From Vibrio plantisponsor (GTDB lineage: Bacteria; Pseudomonadota; Gammaproteobacteria; Enterobacterales; Vibrionaceae), in the NCBI RefSeq assembly GCF_013041605.1, contig NZ_JABEQC010000018.1, positions 1 through 64,000 of the forward strand: 64,000 nt of DNA. The letters are read 5' to 3'. Below are positions 24,970 through 34,604 of the stretch, in pieces. Under the pieces are notes generated by a model that saw only the letters and a program-made list of their open reading frames with translations, was not told the origin of the DNA and did not search any database. The first letter of the stretch is position 1. Every line of letters begins with the position of its first letter. The position numbers were made by a program, and so were the translations under genes.

Positions 24970-26607
24970 ATGTTCGCTCAAACGTCAGATTCGAATATCG
25001 CTCTCGAGAGAGATGCTAGTTTTTGTTCCCGATTAAAAATCACTGGAGAGCTCAATTCAGAGCACGAAGCGATTTTTCCTAGCGAAGCGCAAGCTTTCTT
25101 ATCGGAACTGTGTGTTCGATATGCAGCAAAAGTCGATGAGTTACTTGCAGAGCGTGAACGTAAACAGCAAACAATCGATAACGGTCAGTTGCCGGACTTC
25201 CTAAGTGAAACCAAAGATATTCGCGAAGGAAGCTGGAAAATCCTCGGCATTCCGAATGATCTTCAGGATCGCCGCGTTGAAATTACGGGGCCAACCGATC
25301 GCAAAATGGTGATCAATGCACTGAATGCAAACGTAAAAGTATTCATGGCTGACTTCGAAGATTCTATGTCTCCGGCTTGGGATAAGGTTTTGGATGGGCA
25401 AATCAATTTGCGAGACGCAGTGAATGGCACCATCAGCTATACCAATCCAGACAACGGTAAAAACTATCAACTTAAGGAAGACCCAGCGGTACTGATTTGT
25501 CGCGTTCGAGGTCTGCATCTGCGTGAAAAGCATGTCACCTTTGACGGACAGATTATTCCGGGAGCGTTGTTAGATTTTGCTTTGTATTTCTTCAACAACT
25601 ACAAAGCTCTGTTGAAAAAAGGCAGTGGTCCTTATTTCTACCTGCCAAAGTTGCAAGCGTACCAAGAAGCTAAGTGGTGGAGCGATGTCTTCCATTTCAC
25701 TGAAGACTACTTTGGTTTAGAAACAGGCACCATCAAAGCCACGGTACTTATTGAAACACTGCCTGCGGTTTTCCAGATGGATGAAATTCTGTTTGCACTG
25801 AAAGAACACATTGTTGGCCTCAACTGCGGTCGATGGGATTACATCTTCAGCTATATCAAAACTCTGAAAAAACATGCTGACCGTGTACTGCCTGACCGCC
25901 AAGTTGTGACTATGGATAAACCATTCCTGAACGCCTACTCACGCTTGCTGATTTATACCTGTCATAAGCGTGGAGCATTTGCGATGGGCGGTATGGCGGC
26001 ATTCATTCCAGCTAAAGATCCGCAAGTGAATGCACAGGTTCAGGACAAAATTCGCAATGACAAGTTGTTAGAAGCGAACAACGGTCATGATGGTACATGG
26101 GTTGCTCACCCTGGGCTTGCTGACACAGCAATGGATGTTTTCAACCAAGTACTAGGTGAACGCAGCAATCAGTTGGATGTGAGCCGTATGTCTGATGCGC
26201 CTATCACAGCCGAAGAACTATTGGCGCCATGTGACGGTGTAAGAAGTGAAGAGGGAATGAGACACAACATTCGCGTTGCGCTGCAATACATCGAAGCTTG
26301 GATCTCCGGCAATGGTTGTGTACCGATTTACGGACTGATGGAAGATGCCGCGACAGCAGAAATCTCGCGCACATCAATTTGGCAGTGGATACAACATGGA
26401 AAGTCGCTGGATAACGGTCAGATCGTAACCAAAGAGTTGTTCCGTCAGTATCTTGCCGAAGAAATTGAGGTGGTGAAATCAGAACTGGGTGAAGAACGTT
26501 TTAACTCTGGCAGATTTAGCGAAGCCGCTGAGTTGATGGAGAAACTCACCACCAGTGATGAACTGACCAATTTCCTAACCGTACCGGGTTACGAATATTT
26601 AGATTAA
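24970..26607 (+). CDS. aceB: malate synthase A
   Basis: A 545-residue malate synthase of the AceB type. Recognised blocks are VFMADFEDSMSPAW, VLICRVRGLHLREKH, ATVLIETLPAVFQMDEIL and GLNCGRWDYIFSYIK; the last two belong to the acetyl-CoA/glyoxylate site. It condenses glyoxylate and acetyl-CoA into malate, the second step of the glyoxylate shunt. The ATG at 24970 has AAGGAAG upstream; a TTG in frame at 24949 lacks one. aceA follows after 111 bases. aceK is absent. Confidence 0.96.
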   Translation: MFAQTSDSNIALERDASFCSRLKITGELNSEHEAIFPSEAQAFLSELCVRYAAKVDELLAERERKQQTIDNGQLPDFLSETKDIREGSWKILGIPNDLQDRRVEITGPTDRKMVINALNANVKVFMADFEDSMSPAWDKVLDGQINLRDAVNGTISYTNPDNGKNYQLKEDPAVLICRVRGLHLREKHVTFDGQIIPGALLDFALYFFNNYKALLKKGSGPYFYLPKLQAYQEAKWWSDVFHFTEDYFGLETGTIKATVLIETLPAVFQMDEILFALKEHIVGLNCGRWDYIFSYIKTLKKHADRVLPDRQVVTMDKPFLNAYSRLLIYTCHKRGAFAMGGMAAFIPAKDPQVNAQVQDKIRNDKLLEANNGHDGTWVAHPGLADTAMDVFNQVLGERSNQLDVSRMSDAPITAEELLAPCDGVRSEEGMRHNIRVALQYIEAWISGNGCVPIYGLMEDAATAEISRTSIWQWIQHGKSLDNGQIVTKELFRQYLAEEIEVVKSELGEERFNSGRFSEAAELMEKLTTSDELTNFLTVPGYEYLD

Positions 26608-26718
26608 GCAAAACCTTATAACCAATAACAACATTAACGTGAAACAAAAATAGTCAGATCAAAATCAGCGAATGCAGTACTGATTGCGAAAGGACGCTCA
26701 TATCAAGAGGGATAGATT

Positions 26719-28023
26719 ATGACACTGACACGCCGCCAACAAATTGAAGCGTTAGAAAAAGATTGGGCAACGAATCCTCGTTGGAACAACGTAAAACGCA
26801 CATACACAGCTGAAGAAGTGGTGAACCTACGTGGTTCAATTATACCAGCGAATACGATTGCACAACGTGGTGCAGAAAAACTGTGGTCACTGGTTAATGG
26901 CAGTGCCAAGAAAGGTTATGTTAACTGTTTAGGTGCGTTAACCGGCGGTCAGGCTGTACAGCAAGCAAAAGCGGGTATTGAAGCTATTTACCTATCAGGT
27001 TGGCAGGTTGCTGCGGATAACAACACGGCATCAACAATGTATCCAGACCAATCACTTTACCCAGTAGACTCAGTACCGAGCGTGGTTAAGCGAATCAATA
27101 ACTCTTTCCGCCGTGCGGACCAGATTCAATGGTCAAATGGTGTAACTCCAGAAGAGGGCGTTGATTACTTCCTACCGATTGTTGCGGATGCGGAAGCGGG
27201 TTTTGGTGGCGTACTCAATGCTTATGAATTGATGAAGTCTATGATTGAAGCGGGTGCGGCAGGGGTTCACTTTGAAGACCAACTTGCATCAGTGAAAAAA
27301 TGTGGTCACATGGGCGGGAAGGTTCTGGTACCTACTCAAGAAGCTGTACAAAAACTGATTGCTGCACGTTTAGCGGCTGACGTTGCGGGCACAACGACTC
27401 TGGTTATCGCACGTACTGATGCGAATGCGGCAGACCTGCTTACTTCAGATTGCGACCCATACGATGCTGACTTTATTGTCGGCGAGAGAACCAGTGAAGG
27501 TTTCTATCGTGTACGTGCTGGCATTGATCAAGCGATTGCTCGTGGTCTTGCGTATGCACCTTATGCTGACCTTGTTTGGTGTGAAACAGCGAAGCCGGAT
27601 CTGGATGAAGCGCGTAAGTTTGCTGAAGCAATTCTTGCTGAGTACCCAGATCAACTACTGGCTTATAACTGTTCGCCATCATTTAACTGGGAGAAGAACC
27701 TAGACGCAGAAACCATTGCTAAGTTCCAGCAAGAGCTTTCTGACATGGGTTACAAGTACCAGTTCATTACATTGGCGGGTATTCATAACATGTGGTTTAA
27801 CATGTTTGAGTTGTCACACGCTTACGCTCAAGGTGAAGGTATGCGTCACTATGTTGAAATGGTTCAACGTCCTGAGTTTGCTGCGGCTGAAAAAGGCTAC
27901 ACCTTTGTTGCTCACCAGCAAGAAGTGGGAACAGGCTATTTCGATAAGATGACCAACACTATCCAAGGCGGAAATTCATCGGTTACTGCCCTTACTGGTT
28001 CCACTGAAGAAGACCAGTTTTAA
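26719..28023 (+). CDS. aceA: isocitrate lyase
   Basis: A 434-residue isocitrate lyase. The catalytic signature KKCGHMGGKVLVPT contains the active Cys, and IVADAEAGFGG supplies Mg2+ ligands. It splits isocitrate into succinate and glyoxylate, allowing growth on acetate or fatty acids. It is second in aceB-aceA; a strong terminator follows, so no aceK (isocitrate dehydrogenase kinase) is in the operon. Confidence 0.97.
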   Translation: MTLTRRQQIEALEKDWATNPRWNNVKRTYTAEEVVNLRGSIIPANTIAQRGAEKLWSLVNGSAKKGYVNCLGALTGGQAVQQAKAGIEAIYLSGWQVAADNNTASTMYPDQSLYPVDSVPSVVKRINNSFRRADQIQWSNGVTPEEGVDYFLPIVADAEAGFGGVLNAYELMKSMIEAGAAGVHFEDQLASVKKCGHMGGKVLVPTQEAVQKLIAARLAADVAGTTTLVIARTDANAADLLTSDCDPYDADFIVGERTSEGFYRVRAGIDQAIARGLAYAPYADLVWCETAKPDLDEARKFAEAILAEYPDQLLAYNCSPSFNWEKNLDAETIAKFQQELSDMGYKYQFITLAGIHNMWFNMFELSHAYAQGEGMRHYVEMVQRPEFAAAEKGYTFVAHQQEVGTGYFDKMTNTIQGGNSSVTALTGSTEEDQF

Positions 28024-28059
28024 AACCATTGATAATAACTTTTTCTGTGCATGAACTTT

Positions 28060-28084
28060 GAGCGGCTTTTGCCGCTCTTTTTTT
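28060..28084 (+). terminator. terminator of aceBA
   Basis: The stem GAGCGGC/GCCGCTC has a TTTT loop and is followed by seven T. Confidence 0.92.
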
Positions 28085-28135
28085 GTTTATCTTTCAGAAA
28101 TGAGGAGAATGATGGCTGATTAAGCGAAAAGATCG

Positions 28136-28585
28136 CTATAGATCATCTTCGATTTCTTCGGGTTCAACTTCTTCTTGTAACTCAAGCAGGCTGATGGCTA
28201 TGGAAACAAAATCGCTATCGGTAATAATTCCGACTAATTCGCCTTTAGCGATGACGGGCAGGCATCCCACTTTGTGTTTCTGCATGTACATGGCACTTTC
28301 TTTTAACCCTGCTTGCGGCGAAACCGACATCACTTGCGTATGCATGATTTCATAGAGCGGAGAGTCGTCCGTGTACGAAGTGGTACTTGAGGCTTTTTGC
28401 AGACTCGATTCTTGTGCGGCCAGTATGTCTCTTTGTGTGACAACACCAAGCAACCTTTTACTTGCGTCGACAATCGGAATGTGTCGAATATCTAACGCTT
28501 CCATCATGTGTTTGGCATCAGAGAGTGTGTTTGAACGCAGTAACGTATGTGGATTACGAGTCATCATGTCTTCGACTTTAATCAT
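28136..28585 (-). CDS. CBS-domain pair protein
   Basis: A 149-residue protein made of two CBS domains (about residues 3-60 and 80-140; IRHIPIVD and VGCLPVIAK motifs, each with a G-[IV]-[IV]-T turn), ending in an acidic tail. Such stand-alone pairs bind adenine nucleotides and may modulate a partner, but no partner is evident here. The ATG at 28585 has TAGGAG upstream; a TTG two codons earlier is less likely. It is monocistronic, convergent with aceA and divergent from queA. Confidence 0.85.
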   Translation of the reverse strand: MIKVEDMMTRNPHTLLRSNTLSDAKHMMEALDIRHIPIVDASKRLLGVVTQRDILAAQESSLQKASSTTSYTDDSPLYEIMHTQVMSVSPQAGLKESAMYMQKHKVGCLPVIAKGELVGIITDSDFVSIAISLLELQEEVEPEEIEDDL

Positions 28586-28838
28586 ATCCAACTCCTATCT
28601 CTTCAGGCTTGTAATAACGCGTTGGTTCTTGGTTAAAGCATAGTTTTTCTACGGACAAATATCTGAGAGCTTGACCACTTTTATCTCGAATTGAGCGAAT
28701 TCATTGTTGATTACAAACTATTGCAGATTCATTGGCGGTTAGTGGTGCACAATCCTGTATCTTGGTGTGGCTTAGGTATATACTACCGCGCCGCGAAAAG
28801 ATTCATCGCTAAACCCTGAAGAGAACGAATATACAGTC

Positions 28839-29891
28839 ATGCAAGTTTCAGATTTCCATTTTGAACTTCCAGACGAGCTGATCGCTCGTTATCCAAAAGC
28901 AGACCGTACAGCCAGCCGTTTGCTGCAGTTGAACGGTAATACCGGTGCATTAACCGATAGCACCTTTAAAAATGTGCTCGACCTGGTAGAACCGGGTGAT
29001 CTTTTAGTGTTTAACAATACCCGTGTTATTCCTGCTCGTATGTTTGGCCGTAAAGCCTCGGGGGGCAAACTCGAAGTATTGGTTGAGCGTATGCTTGATG
29101 AGCACACGATTCTTGCTCACGTTCGATCTTCTAAGCCGCCAAAACCGAATACAGAATTGTATCTGGGTGAAAATGATGAATACCATGCAGTGATGGTTGC
29201 GCGTCATGATGCGCTGTTTGAAATTCGCTTTACGGACGAAAAAGCCGTATTAGAAATTTTAAATGACATCGGTCATATGCCATTGCCGCCTTACATCGAT
29301 CGCCCAGATGAAGATGCAGATAAAGAACGTTACCAAACGGTTTATAACCAAAAACCGGGTGCGGTAGCTGCACCGACTGCTGGCTTGCACTTCGATGAAA
29401 CCTTGCTTGAGCAAATCAAAGCGAAAGGTGTTGAGTTTGCTTATGTCACTTTGCATGTAGGAGCTGGGACATTCCAACCAGTTCGTGTAGACAATATCAA
29501 CGATCACCACATGCACGCAGAATACGTAGAAGTACCTCAAGAAGTGGTGGATGCGATTGCTGCAACCAAAGCTCGTGGCGGTCGTATTATCGCTGTGGGT
29601 ACAACCTCTGTACGCTCTTTAGAGAGTGCTGCGCAAGACGCATTAAGCAAAGGTACAGAATTGGTTCCTTTCTTTGGTGACACTGAGATTTTTATTTTCC
29701 CTGGTTATCAATATCAGTTAGTGGATTGTTTGATTACCAATTTCCATCTACCTGAATCAACGCTAATTATGTTAGTAAGTGCATTCGCGAGTTACGAACA
29801 TACTATGGCGGCCTATGAGCATGCAGTGAAAGAACAATACCGTTTCTTTAGTTACGGTGATGCTATGTTCATAACCAAGAGAACTATTTGA
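28839..29891 (+). CDS. queA: S-adenosylmethionine:tRNA ribosyltransferase-isomerase
   Basis: A 350-residue QueA. Recognised blocks are FELPDELIARYPKADRTASRLL, VFNNTRVIPARMFGRK, AAPTAGLHFDE and ITNFHLPESTLIMLVSAFA. It moves the ribosyl part of SAM onto preQ1 in tRNA to give epoxyqueuosine. tgt follows 144 bases later, and a weak hairpin (29926-29953) lies between them. The order queA-tgt-yajC-secD-secF is the standard enterobacterial cluster. Confidence 0.97.
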   Translation: MQVSDFHFELPDELIARYPKADRTASRLLQLNGNTGALTDSTFKNVLDLVEPGDLLVFNNTRVIPARMFGRKASGGKLEVLVERMLDEHTILAHVRSSKPPKPNTELYLGENDEYHAVMVARHDALFEIRFTDEKAVLEILNDIGHMPLPPYIDRPDEDADKERYQTVYNQKPGAVAAPTAGLHFDETLLEQIKAKGVEFAYVTLHVGAGTFQPVRVDNINDHHMHAEYVEVPQEVVDAIAATKARGGRIIAVGTTSVRSLESAAQDALSKGTELVPFFGDTEIFIFPGYQYQLVDCLITNFHLPESTLIMLVSAFASYEHTMAAYEHAVKEQYRFFSYGDAMFITKRTI

Positions 29892-29925
29892 AGCGAAAAG
29901 CGTCATACTCTTGATTTATATTTGA

Positions 29926-29953
29926 AGCTATCTGGACACTTTTCCGGATAGCT
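29926..29953 (+). other. hairpin between queA and tgt
   Basis: AGCTATC/GATAGCT plus an inner GG/CC form a stem followed by GTTTGT. The T-run is poor, so it may be a weak terminator or an mRNA-processing hairpin. Confidence 0.4.
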
Positions 29954-30035
29954 GTTTGTACCTAGGCTAGTGTTAATTTAATGCTGGGTGTAGGTATCAA
30001 TCCGTCAGACTGTTTCTCTGACATTTGGAGGCTTT

Positions 30036-31175
30036 GTGAAACTACAATTCAATCTAAAAAAGAAAAATGGCAATGCGCGTCGCGGTCAACTGACTTTTGA
30101 ACGTGGCACAGTGCAAACGCCTGCATTCATGCCTGTTGGTACTTACGGTACGGTAAAAGGTATGACACCGGAAGAAGTGGCTGATACTGGTGCACAAATT
30201 CTACTGGGTAACACTTTCCACCTTTGGTTACGCCCTGGTCAAGAAGTGATGAAAATGCATGGTGACTTGCATGATTTCATGAACTGGCAAGGTCCAATCC
30301 TAACGGATTCAGGCGGTTTCCAAGTATTCAGCCTTGGTGATATTCGTAAAATCACTGAGGAAGGTGTGCATTTCCGTAACCCAGTAAACGGTGACAAGAT
30401 TTTCATGGACGCTGAGAAGTCTATGGAAATCCAAAAAGACCTTGGTTCAGACATCGTGATGATCTTCGATGAATGTACTCCATACCCTGCAACGCATGAT
30501 GAAGCGAAGAAATCAATGGAGATGTCTCTTCGTTGGGCGCAACGTTCTCGCGATCATTTTGACAAGCTTGAAAACCCGAATAATTTGTTCGGTATCGTTC
30601 AAGGCAGCGTATACGAAGATTTGCGTGATGTTTCAGTTAAAGGTCTGACTGAAATTGGTTTCGATGGCTATGCTGTTGGTGGTCTTGCGGTTGGTGAACC
30701 AAAAGAAGACATGCACCGTATGCTTGAGCACACATGTCCACAACTACCGGAAGACAAACCTCGTTACTTAATGGGCGTTGGCAAACCAGAAGATTTAGTG
30801 GAAGGTGTACGTCGCGGTATCGATATGTTCGACTGTGTAATGCCAACACGTAACGCACGTAACGGTCACCTGTTCGTTACTGGCGGTGTAATTAAGATTC
30901 GTAACGCGGTTCATAAAACGGATACTTCGCCGTTAGATCCGCATTGTGATTGTTACACTTGCAAAAATTACTCGAAATCGTATCTTCACCATTTAGATCG
31001 TTGTAATGAAATTTTAGGCGCTCGCCTGAATACCATTCATAACCTACGCTACTACCAACGTTTGATGGAAAGTATCCGTACTGCGATTGATGAAGACCGT
31101 TTCGATCAATTTGTAGAAGAGTTCTACGCACGTCGTAACCGTGAAGTACCACCTCTACAAAAAGAGAAAGCTTAA
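30036..31175 (+). CDS. tgt: queuine tRNA-ribosyltransferase
   Basis: A 379-residue TGT. The active-site block ILTDSGGFQVFSLG contains the catalytic general acid/base Asp, and the second Asp lies in GIDMFDCVMPTRNAR. The Zn site is CDCYTCKNYSKSYLHHL. It swaps guanine 34 for preQ1 in tRNAs with GUN anticodons. A GGAGG ribosome site precedes the start codon. The step before QueA is thus encoded downstream of it in the same cluster. Confidence 0.97.
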   Translation: MKLQFNLKKKNGNARRGQLTFERGTVQTPAFMPVGTYGTVKGMTPEEVADTGAQILLGNTFHLWLRPGQEVMKMHGDLHDFMNWQGPILTDSGGFQVFSLGDIRKITEEGVHFRNPVNGDKIFMDAEKSMEIQKDLGSDIVMIFDECTPYPATHDEAKKSMEMSLRWAQRSRDHFDKLENPNNLFGIVQGSVYEDLRDVSVKGLTEIGFDGYAVGGLAVGEPKEDMHRMLEHTCPQLPEDKPRYLMGVGKPEDLVEGVRRGIDMFDCVMPTRNARNGHLFVTGGVIKIRNAVHKTDTSPLDPHCDCYTCKNYSKSYLHHLDRCNEILGARLNTIHNLRYYQRLMESIRTAIDEDRFDQFVEEFYARRNREVPPLQKEKA

Positions 31176-31177
31176 TG

Positions 31178-31205
31178 TTGATGCCAGCATGTGTGCTGGC
31201 ATTAA
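31178..31205 (+). other. intercistronic stem-loop tgt/yajC
   Basis: A 12-bp stem around ATGCCAGCA/TGCTGGCAT has a 4-base loop and no T-run. It starts three bases after the tgt stop codon. Confidence 0.7.
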
Positions 31206-31314
31206 CGTAATTTCGTGCGCTAAGTTGGATTTATCTCTATTCCTGACTTGAATTCAACGTTGCGCAACCCAATAGATTTCAAACTAGACAAAACAACTTA
31301 GAGGACGTTTCTCA

Positions 31315-31647
31315 ATGAGTCTAATTTCTGTAGCACACGCGGCTCCTGCTGGTACTCCAGCTGGTGGTGGTTTTGAAATGCTAATCATGCTTGGCATGTT
31401 CGCGGTAATCTTCTACTTCATGATTTACCGCCCACAATCAAAGCGTGTAAAAGAGCATAAAAACCTAATGGCTTCTATGGCTAAAGGTGATGAAGTGCTT
31501 ACCAGTGGTGGATTAGTAGGTCGCATTACTAAAATTGCAGAAGACAACGATTATGTGTCTATTGCTCTTAATGAGAACAACGAAATCGTTCTTAAAAAAG
31601 ACTTCATTACAGCAGTATTACCAAAAGGTACGCTGAAATCTCTATAA
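31315..31647 (+). CDS. yajC: preprotein translocase subunit YajC
   Basis: A 110-residue inner-membrane protein with one helix (about residues 20-40, MLIMLGMFAVIFYFMIYRP) followed by a cytoplasmic domain containing GDEVLTSGGLVGRI. It associates with SecDF in the holotranslocon. It is preceded by AGAGGAC and followed by secD after 20 bases. Confidence 0.95.
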   Translation: MSLISVAHAAPAGTPAGGGFEMLIMLGMFAVIFYFMIYRPQSKRVKEHKNLMASMAKGDEVLTSGGLVGRITKIAEDNDYVSIALNENNEIVLKKDFITAVLPKGTLKSL

Positions 31648-31667
31648 ACAGCTAGAGGATCTTCTCT

Positions 31668-33521
31668 GTGCTAAACCGTTATCCGTTATGGAAGTACTTG
31701 ATGGTGGTATTTGTTATTGCCGTCTCTGCTTTGTATGCACTTCCAAATATTTACGGTGAAGATCCAGCTATTCAAATTACAGGGGCGCGTGGCGCCTCTG
31801 TAGATCTGTCAACGCTGGATTCTGTCACTAAAGCGCTCGATAAAGCGCAGCTTTCTCATAAATCCATTGGTCTTGAAAATGGATCTATCCTTGTTCGATT
31901 TAATGACACAGATACTCAAATCAGCGCGCGCGATGTCGTAAGTGAAGCTCTGGGTAAAGACACGATTGTGGCATTAAACCTAGCAGCATCAACTCCTGAT
32001 TGGCTTGAAGCAATAGGTGCAGCACCTATGAAGCTTGGTCTCGACCTTCGTGGTGGTGTTCACTTCCTGATGGAAGTAGACATGGATGCCGCGATGGAAA
32101 AACTGGTCAGTCAGCAAGAAGAAGCATTCCGCAGTGAACTGCGAGAAGACAAAATTCGCTACCGTGCAATTCGTCCTCTTAAAGATTCAGTAGAAGTGGT
32201 GTTACGTGATGCTGAGCAACTTGCTCAAGCAAAAGCCTCTTTAGAAACAAAACACCGCGATATGACATTCATTGCTTCTGATGAAAACAATCAATTCGTT
32301 CTTAAAGCGCAATTCTCTGAAACTCGTCTACAAGAAATTCGTAACTACGCTGTTGAGCAAAACATCAGCATCCTACGTAACCGTGTAAACGAACTGGGTG
32401 TTGCTGAACCATTGGTACAACGTCAAGGTGCAACTCGAATCGTTGTTGAACTGCCAGGTGTTCAGGACACTGCTCGTGCGAAAGAGATTCTTGGTGCAAC
32501 TGCGACGCTTGAATTCCGTGAAGTGGATGACAAAGCAGATTTAGCAGCAGCGGCTGCGGGTCGTGTACCTGCTGGTAGTGAAGTTAAGTTTGACCGTGAT
32601 GGTCGTCCTGCTGTTCTGAAGAAGCGTGTGATTCTTGGTGGTTCAAGCATCACGGATGCAAGCTCAAGCACTGATGAATATGGTCGTCCTCAGGTAAACA
32701 TCTCACTGGATAGTGAAGGTGGCGCTAAGATGTCAGCGTTCTCTAAAAAGAACATTGGCAAGCTGATGGCTACGGTGTTTGCTGAATACAAAGACAGCGG
32801 TCGTAAATCTCCAGAAGGTAAAGTTATCTTAGTTAAGCACGAAGAAGTGGTTAACCAAGCAACGATCCAATCAGCTCTAGGCCGTAGCTTCCGTATTACG
32901 GGTATCGATTCAGCGGCTGAAGCTCATAACCTAGCTCTTCTATTACGCGCTGGTGCTCTGATTGCACCAATCTCGATTGTAGAAGAACGCACCATTGGTC
33001 CATCTATGGGTCAACAGAATATCGATATGGGTATTCAAGCGTGTATCTGGGGTATGGTTGCAGTAATGCTGTTTACTCTTCTTTACTACCGTAAGTTTGG
33101 TCTGATTGCCAACGTAGCACTGTTTGCCAACCTTGTGTTGATCATCGGCGTGATGTCTATGATTCCAGGTGCAACGATGACTCTGCCAGGTATCGCGGGT
33201 ATCGTATTAACCGTCGGTATGGCGGTGGATGCCAACGTACTGATCTTTGAACGTATTCGTGAAGAGCTGCGTGACGGGCGTAACCCTCAGCAAGCGATTC
33301 ACCAAGGTTATGCGAACGCGTTCAGTACTATCGCCGATGCGAACATCACAACCTTAATTACTGCAATCATTCTGTTTGCTGTGGGTACGGGTGCGATTAA
33401 AGGTTTCGCGGTGACTCTGTCTATCGGTATTCTCACTTCAATGTTTACTGCAATTATCGGCACTCGTTGTATCGTCAACTTGCTGTACGGTGGTAAACGC
33501 ATTAACAAATTGTCGATCTAA
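31668..33521 (+). CDS. secD: protein translocase subunit SecD
   Basis: A 617-residue membrane protein. A first membrane helix (about 8-28) is followed by a large periplasmic part (P1 domain) with LGLDLRGGVHFLMEVD, then five further helices (about 450-610) with GMAVDANVLIFERIREE. It drives protein export with SecF, using proton motive force. It uses a GTG start with AGAGGA upstream. secF begins 14 bases later. Confidence 0.97.
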   Translation: MLNRYPLWKYLMVVFVIAVSALYALPNIYGEDPAIQITGARGASVDLSTLDSVTKALDKAQLSHKSIGLENGSILVRFNDTDTQISARDVVSEALGKDTIVALNLAASTPDWLEAIGAAPMKLGLDLRGGVHFLMEVDMDAAMEKLVSQQEEAFRSELREDKIRYRAIRPLKDSVEVVLRDAEQLAQAKASLETKHRDMTFIASDENNQFVLKAQFSETRLQEIRNYAVEQNISILRNRVNELGVAEPLVQRQGATRIVVELPGVQDTARAKEILGATATLEFREVDDKADLAAAAAGRVPAGSEVKFDRDGRPAVLKKRVILGGSSITDASSSTDEYGRPQVNISLDSEGGAKMSAFSKKNIGKLMATVFAEYKDSGRKSPEGKVILVKHEEVVNQATIQSALGRSFRITGIDSAAEAHNLALLLRAGALIAPISIVEERTIGPSMGQQNIDMGIQACIWGMVAVMLFTLLYYRKFGLIANVALFANLVLIIGVMSMIPGATMTLPGIAGIVLTVGMAVDANVLIFERIREELRDGRNPQQAIHQGYANAFSTIADANITTLITAIILFAVGTGAIKGFAVTLSIGILTSMFTAIIGTRCIVNLLYGGKRINKLSI

Positions 33522-33535
33522 GGGTAGGAATTGGT

Positions 33536-34483
33536 ATGTTTCAAATTCTGAAAACAGATAAATCGATCGACTTTATGCGTTGGTCGAAGTTCGCGTTCAT
33601 TTTCTCGATACTCATGATCGGTGCTTCGATTTTCACACTATCGACAAAATGGCTGAACTGGGGCTTAGACTTCACTGGCGGTACATTGATTGAGGTTGGT
33701 TTTGAACAACCAGTAAACCTTGAAGAAATCCGTGTTGCGCTAGAAGCAAAAGGCTTTGGTGATGCAACGGTACAGAACTTTGGTTCTGCGAGAGATGTGA
33801 TGGTTCGTCTTCGTCCACGTGAAAATGTGGCAAGTGAGGCTCTGGGTAACCAAATCTTAAGCGCAATTAAAGACGGTACCGGTGAATCGGTTGAAATGCG
33901 TCGTATCGAGTTCGTTGGTCCTAACGTAGGTGACGAACTAACAGAAGCGGGTGGTTTAGCGATTTTAGTATCGCTACTGTGTATTCTTCTATACGTTTCT
34001 ATGCGATTCGAGTGGCGTTTAGCGGCGGGTGCGGTATTAGCACTGGCGCACGACGTGATTATTACACTTGGTATTTTCTCGCTAGTGCAAGTAGAAGTGG
34101 ACTTAACCATCGTTGCGGCATTGCTAACGGTAGTCGGTTACTCGCTCAACGATACCATCGTTGTATTCGACCGTATCCGTGAGAACTTCCGCAAGATGCG
34201 TAAAGGCGAACCTACTGAAATCATGAATGACTCGATCACTCAAACATTAAGTCGTACCTTGATTACTTCAGGTACCACATTGTTTGTAGTTATCGCTCTG
34301 TTTGTTCAGGGCGGGCCTATGATTCACGGTTTCGCAATGGCACTTCTACTCGGTATCACAGTCGGTACTTACTCTTCAATCTATGTGGCTTCAGCCCTAG
34401 CGTTGAAATTAGGTATTACTCGTGAGCACTTACTGACTCCACAAGTGGAGAAAGAAGGTGCCGAGTTCGACGAGATGCCATAA
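33536..34483 (+). CDS. secF: protein translocase subunit SecF
   Basis: A 315-residue six-helix membrane protein. The first helix is near residues 18-36, followed by the periplasmic GLDFTGGTLIEVGF motif and the helix pair TVVGYSLNDTIVVFDRIREN. It forms the SecDF motor with SecD. It is last in the yajC-secD-secF operon, and a strong terminator follows directly. Confidence 0.97.
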   Translation: MFQILKTDKSIDFMRWSKFAFIFSILMIGASIFTLSTKWLNWGLDFTGGTLIEVGFEQPVNLEEIRVALEAKGFGDATVQNFGSARDVMVRLRPRENVASEALGNQILSAIKDGTGESVEMRRIEFVGPNVGDELTEAGGLAILVSLLCILLYVSMRFEWRLAAGAVLALAHDVIITLGIFSLVQVEVDLTIVAALLTVVGYSLNDTIVVFDRIRENFRKMRKGEPTEIMNDSITQTLSRTLITSGTTLFVVIALFVQGGPMIHGFAMALLLGITVGTYSSIYVASALALKLGITREHLLTPQVEKEGAEFDEMP

Positions 34484-34493
34484 GAAGAAATGA

Positions 34494-34525
34494 AAAAGCC
34501 ACTGAGTTCAGTGGCTTTTCTTTTG
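34494..34525 (+). terminator. terminator of the sec operon
   Basis: A 12-bp stem AAAAGCCACTGA/TCAGTGGCTTTT is followed by CTTTTGT. Confidence 0.9.
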
Positions 34526-34551
34526 TCTCTTCAGCGACAGTCAGACACAAA

Positions 34552-34579
34552 AAAGCCCCAACCGTTAGGATGGGGCTTT
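34552..34579 (-). terminator. terminator of suhB
   Basis: The stem AAAGCCCCA/TGGGGCTTT has a 10-base loop. Leftward it runs into T-rich DNA, 26 bases past the suhB stop. Confidence 0.85.
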
Positions 34580-34604
34580 CTATTTATCAGCTGTGACGGA
34601 GCTG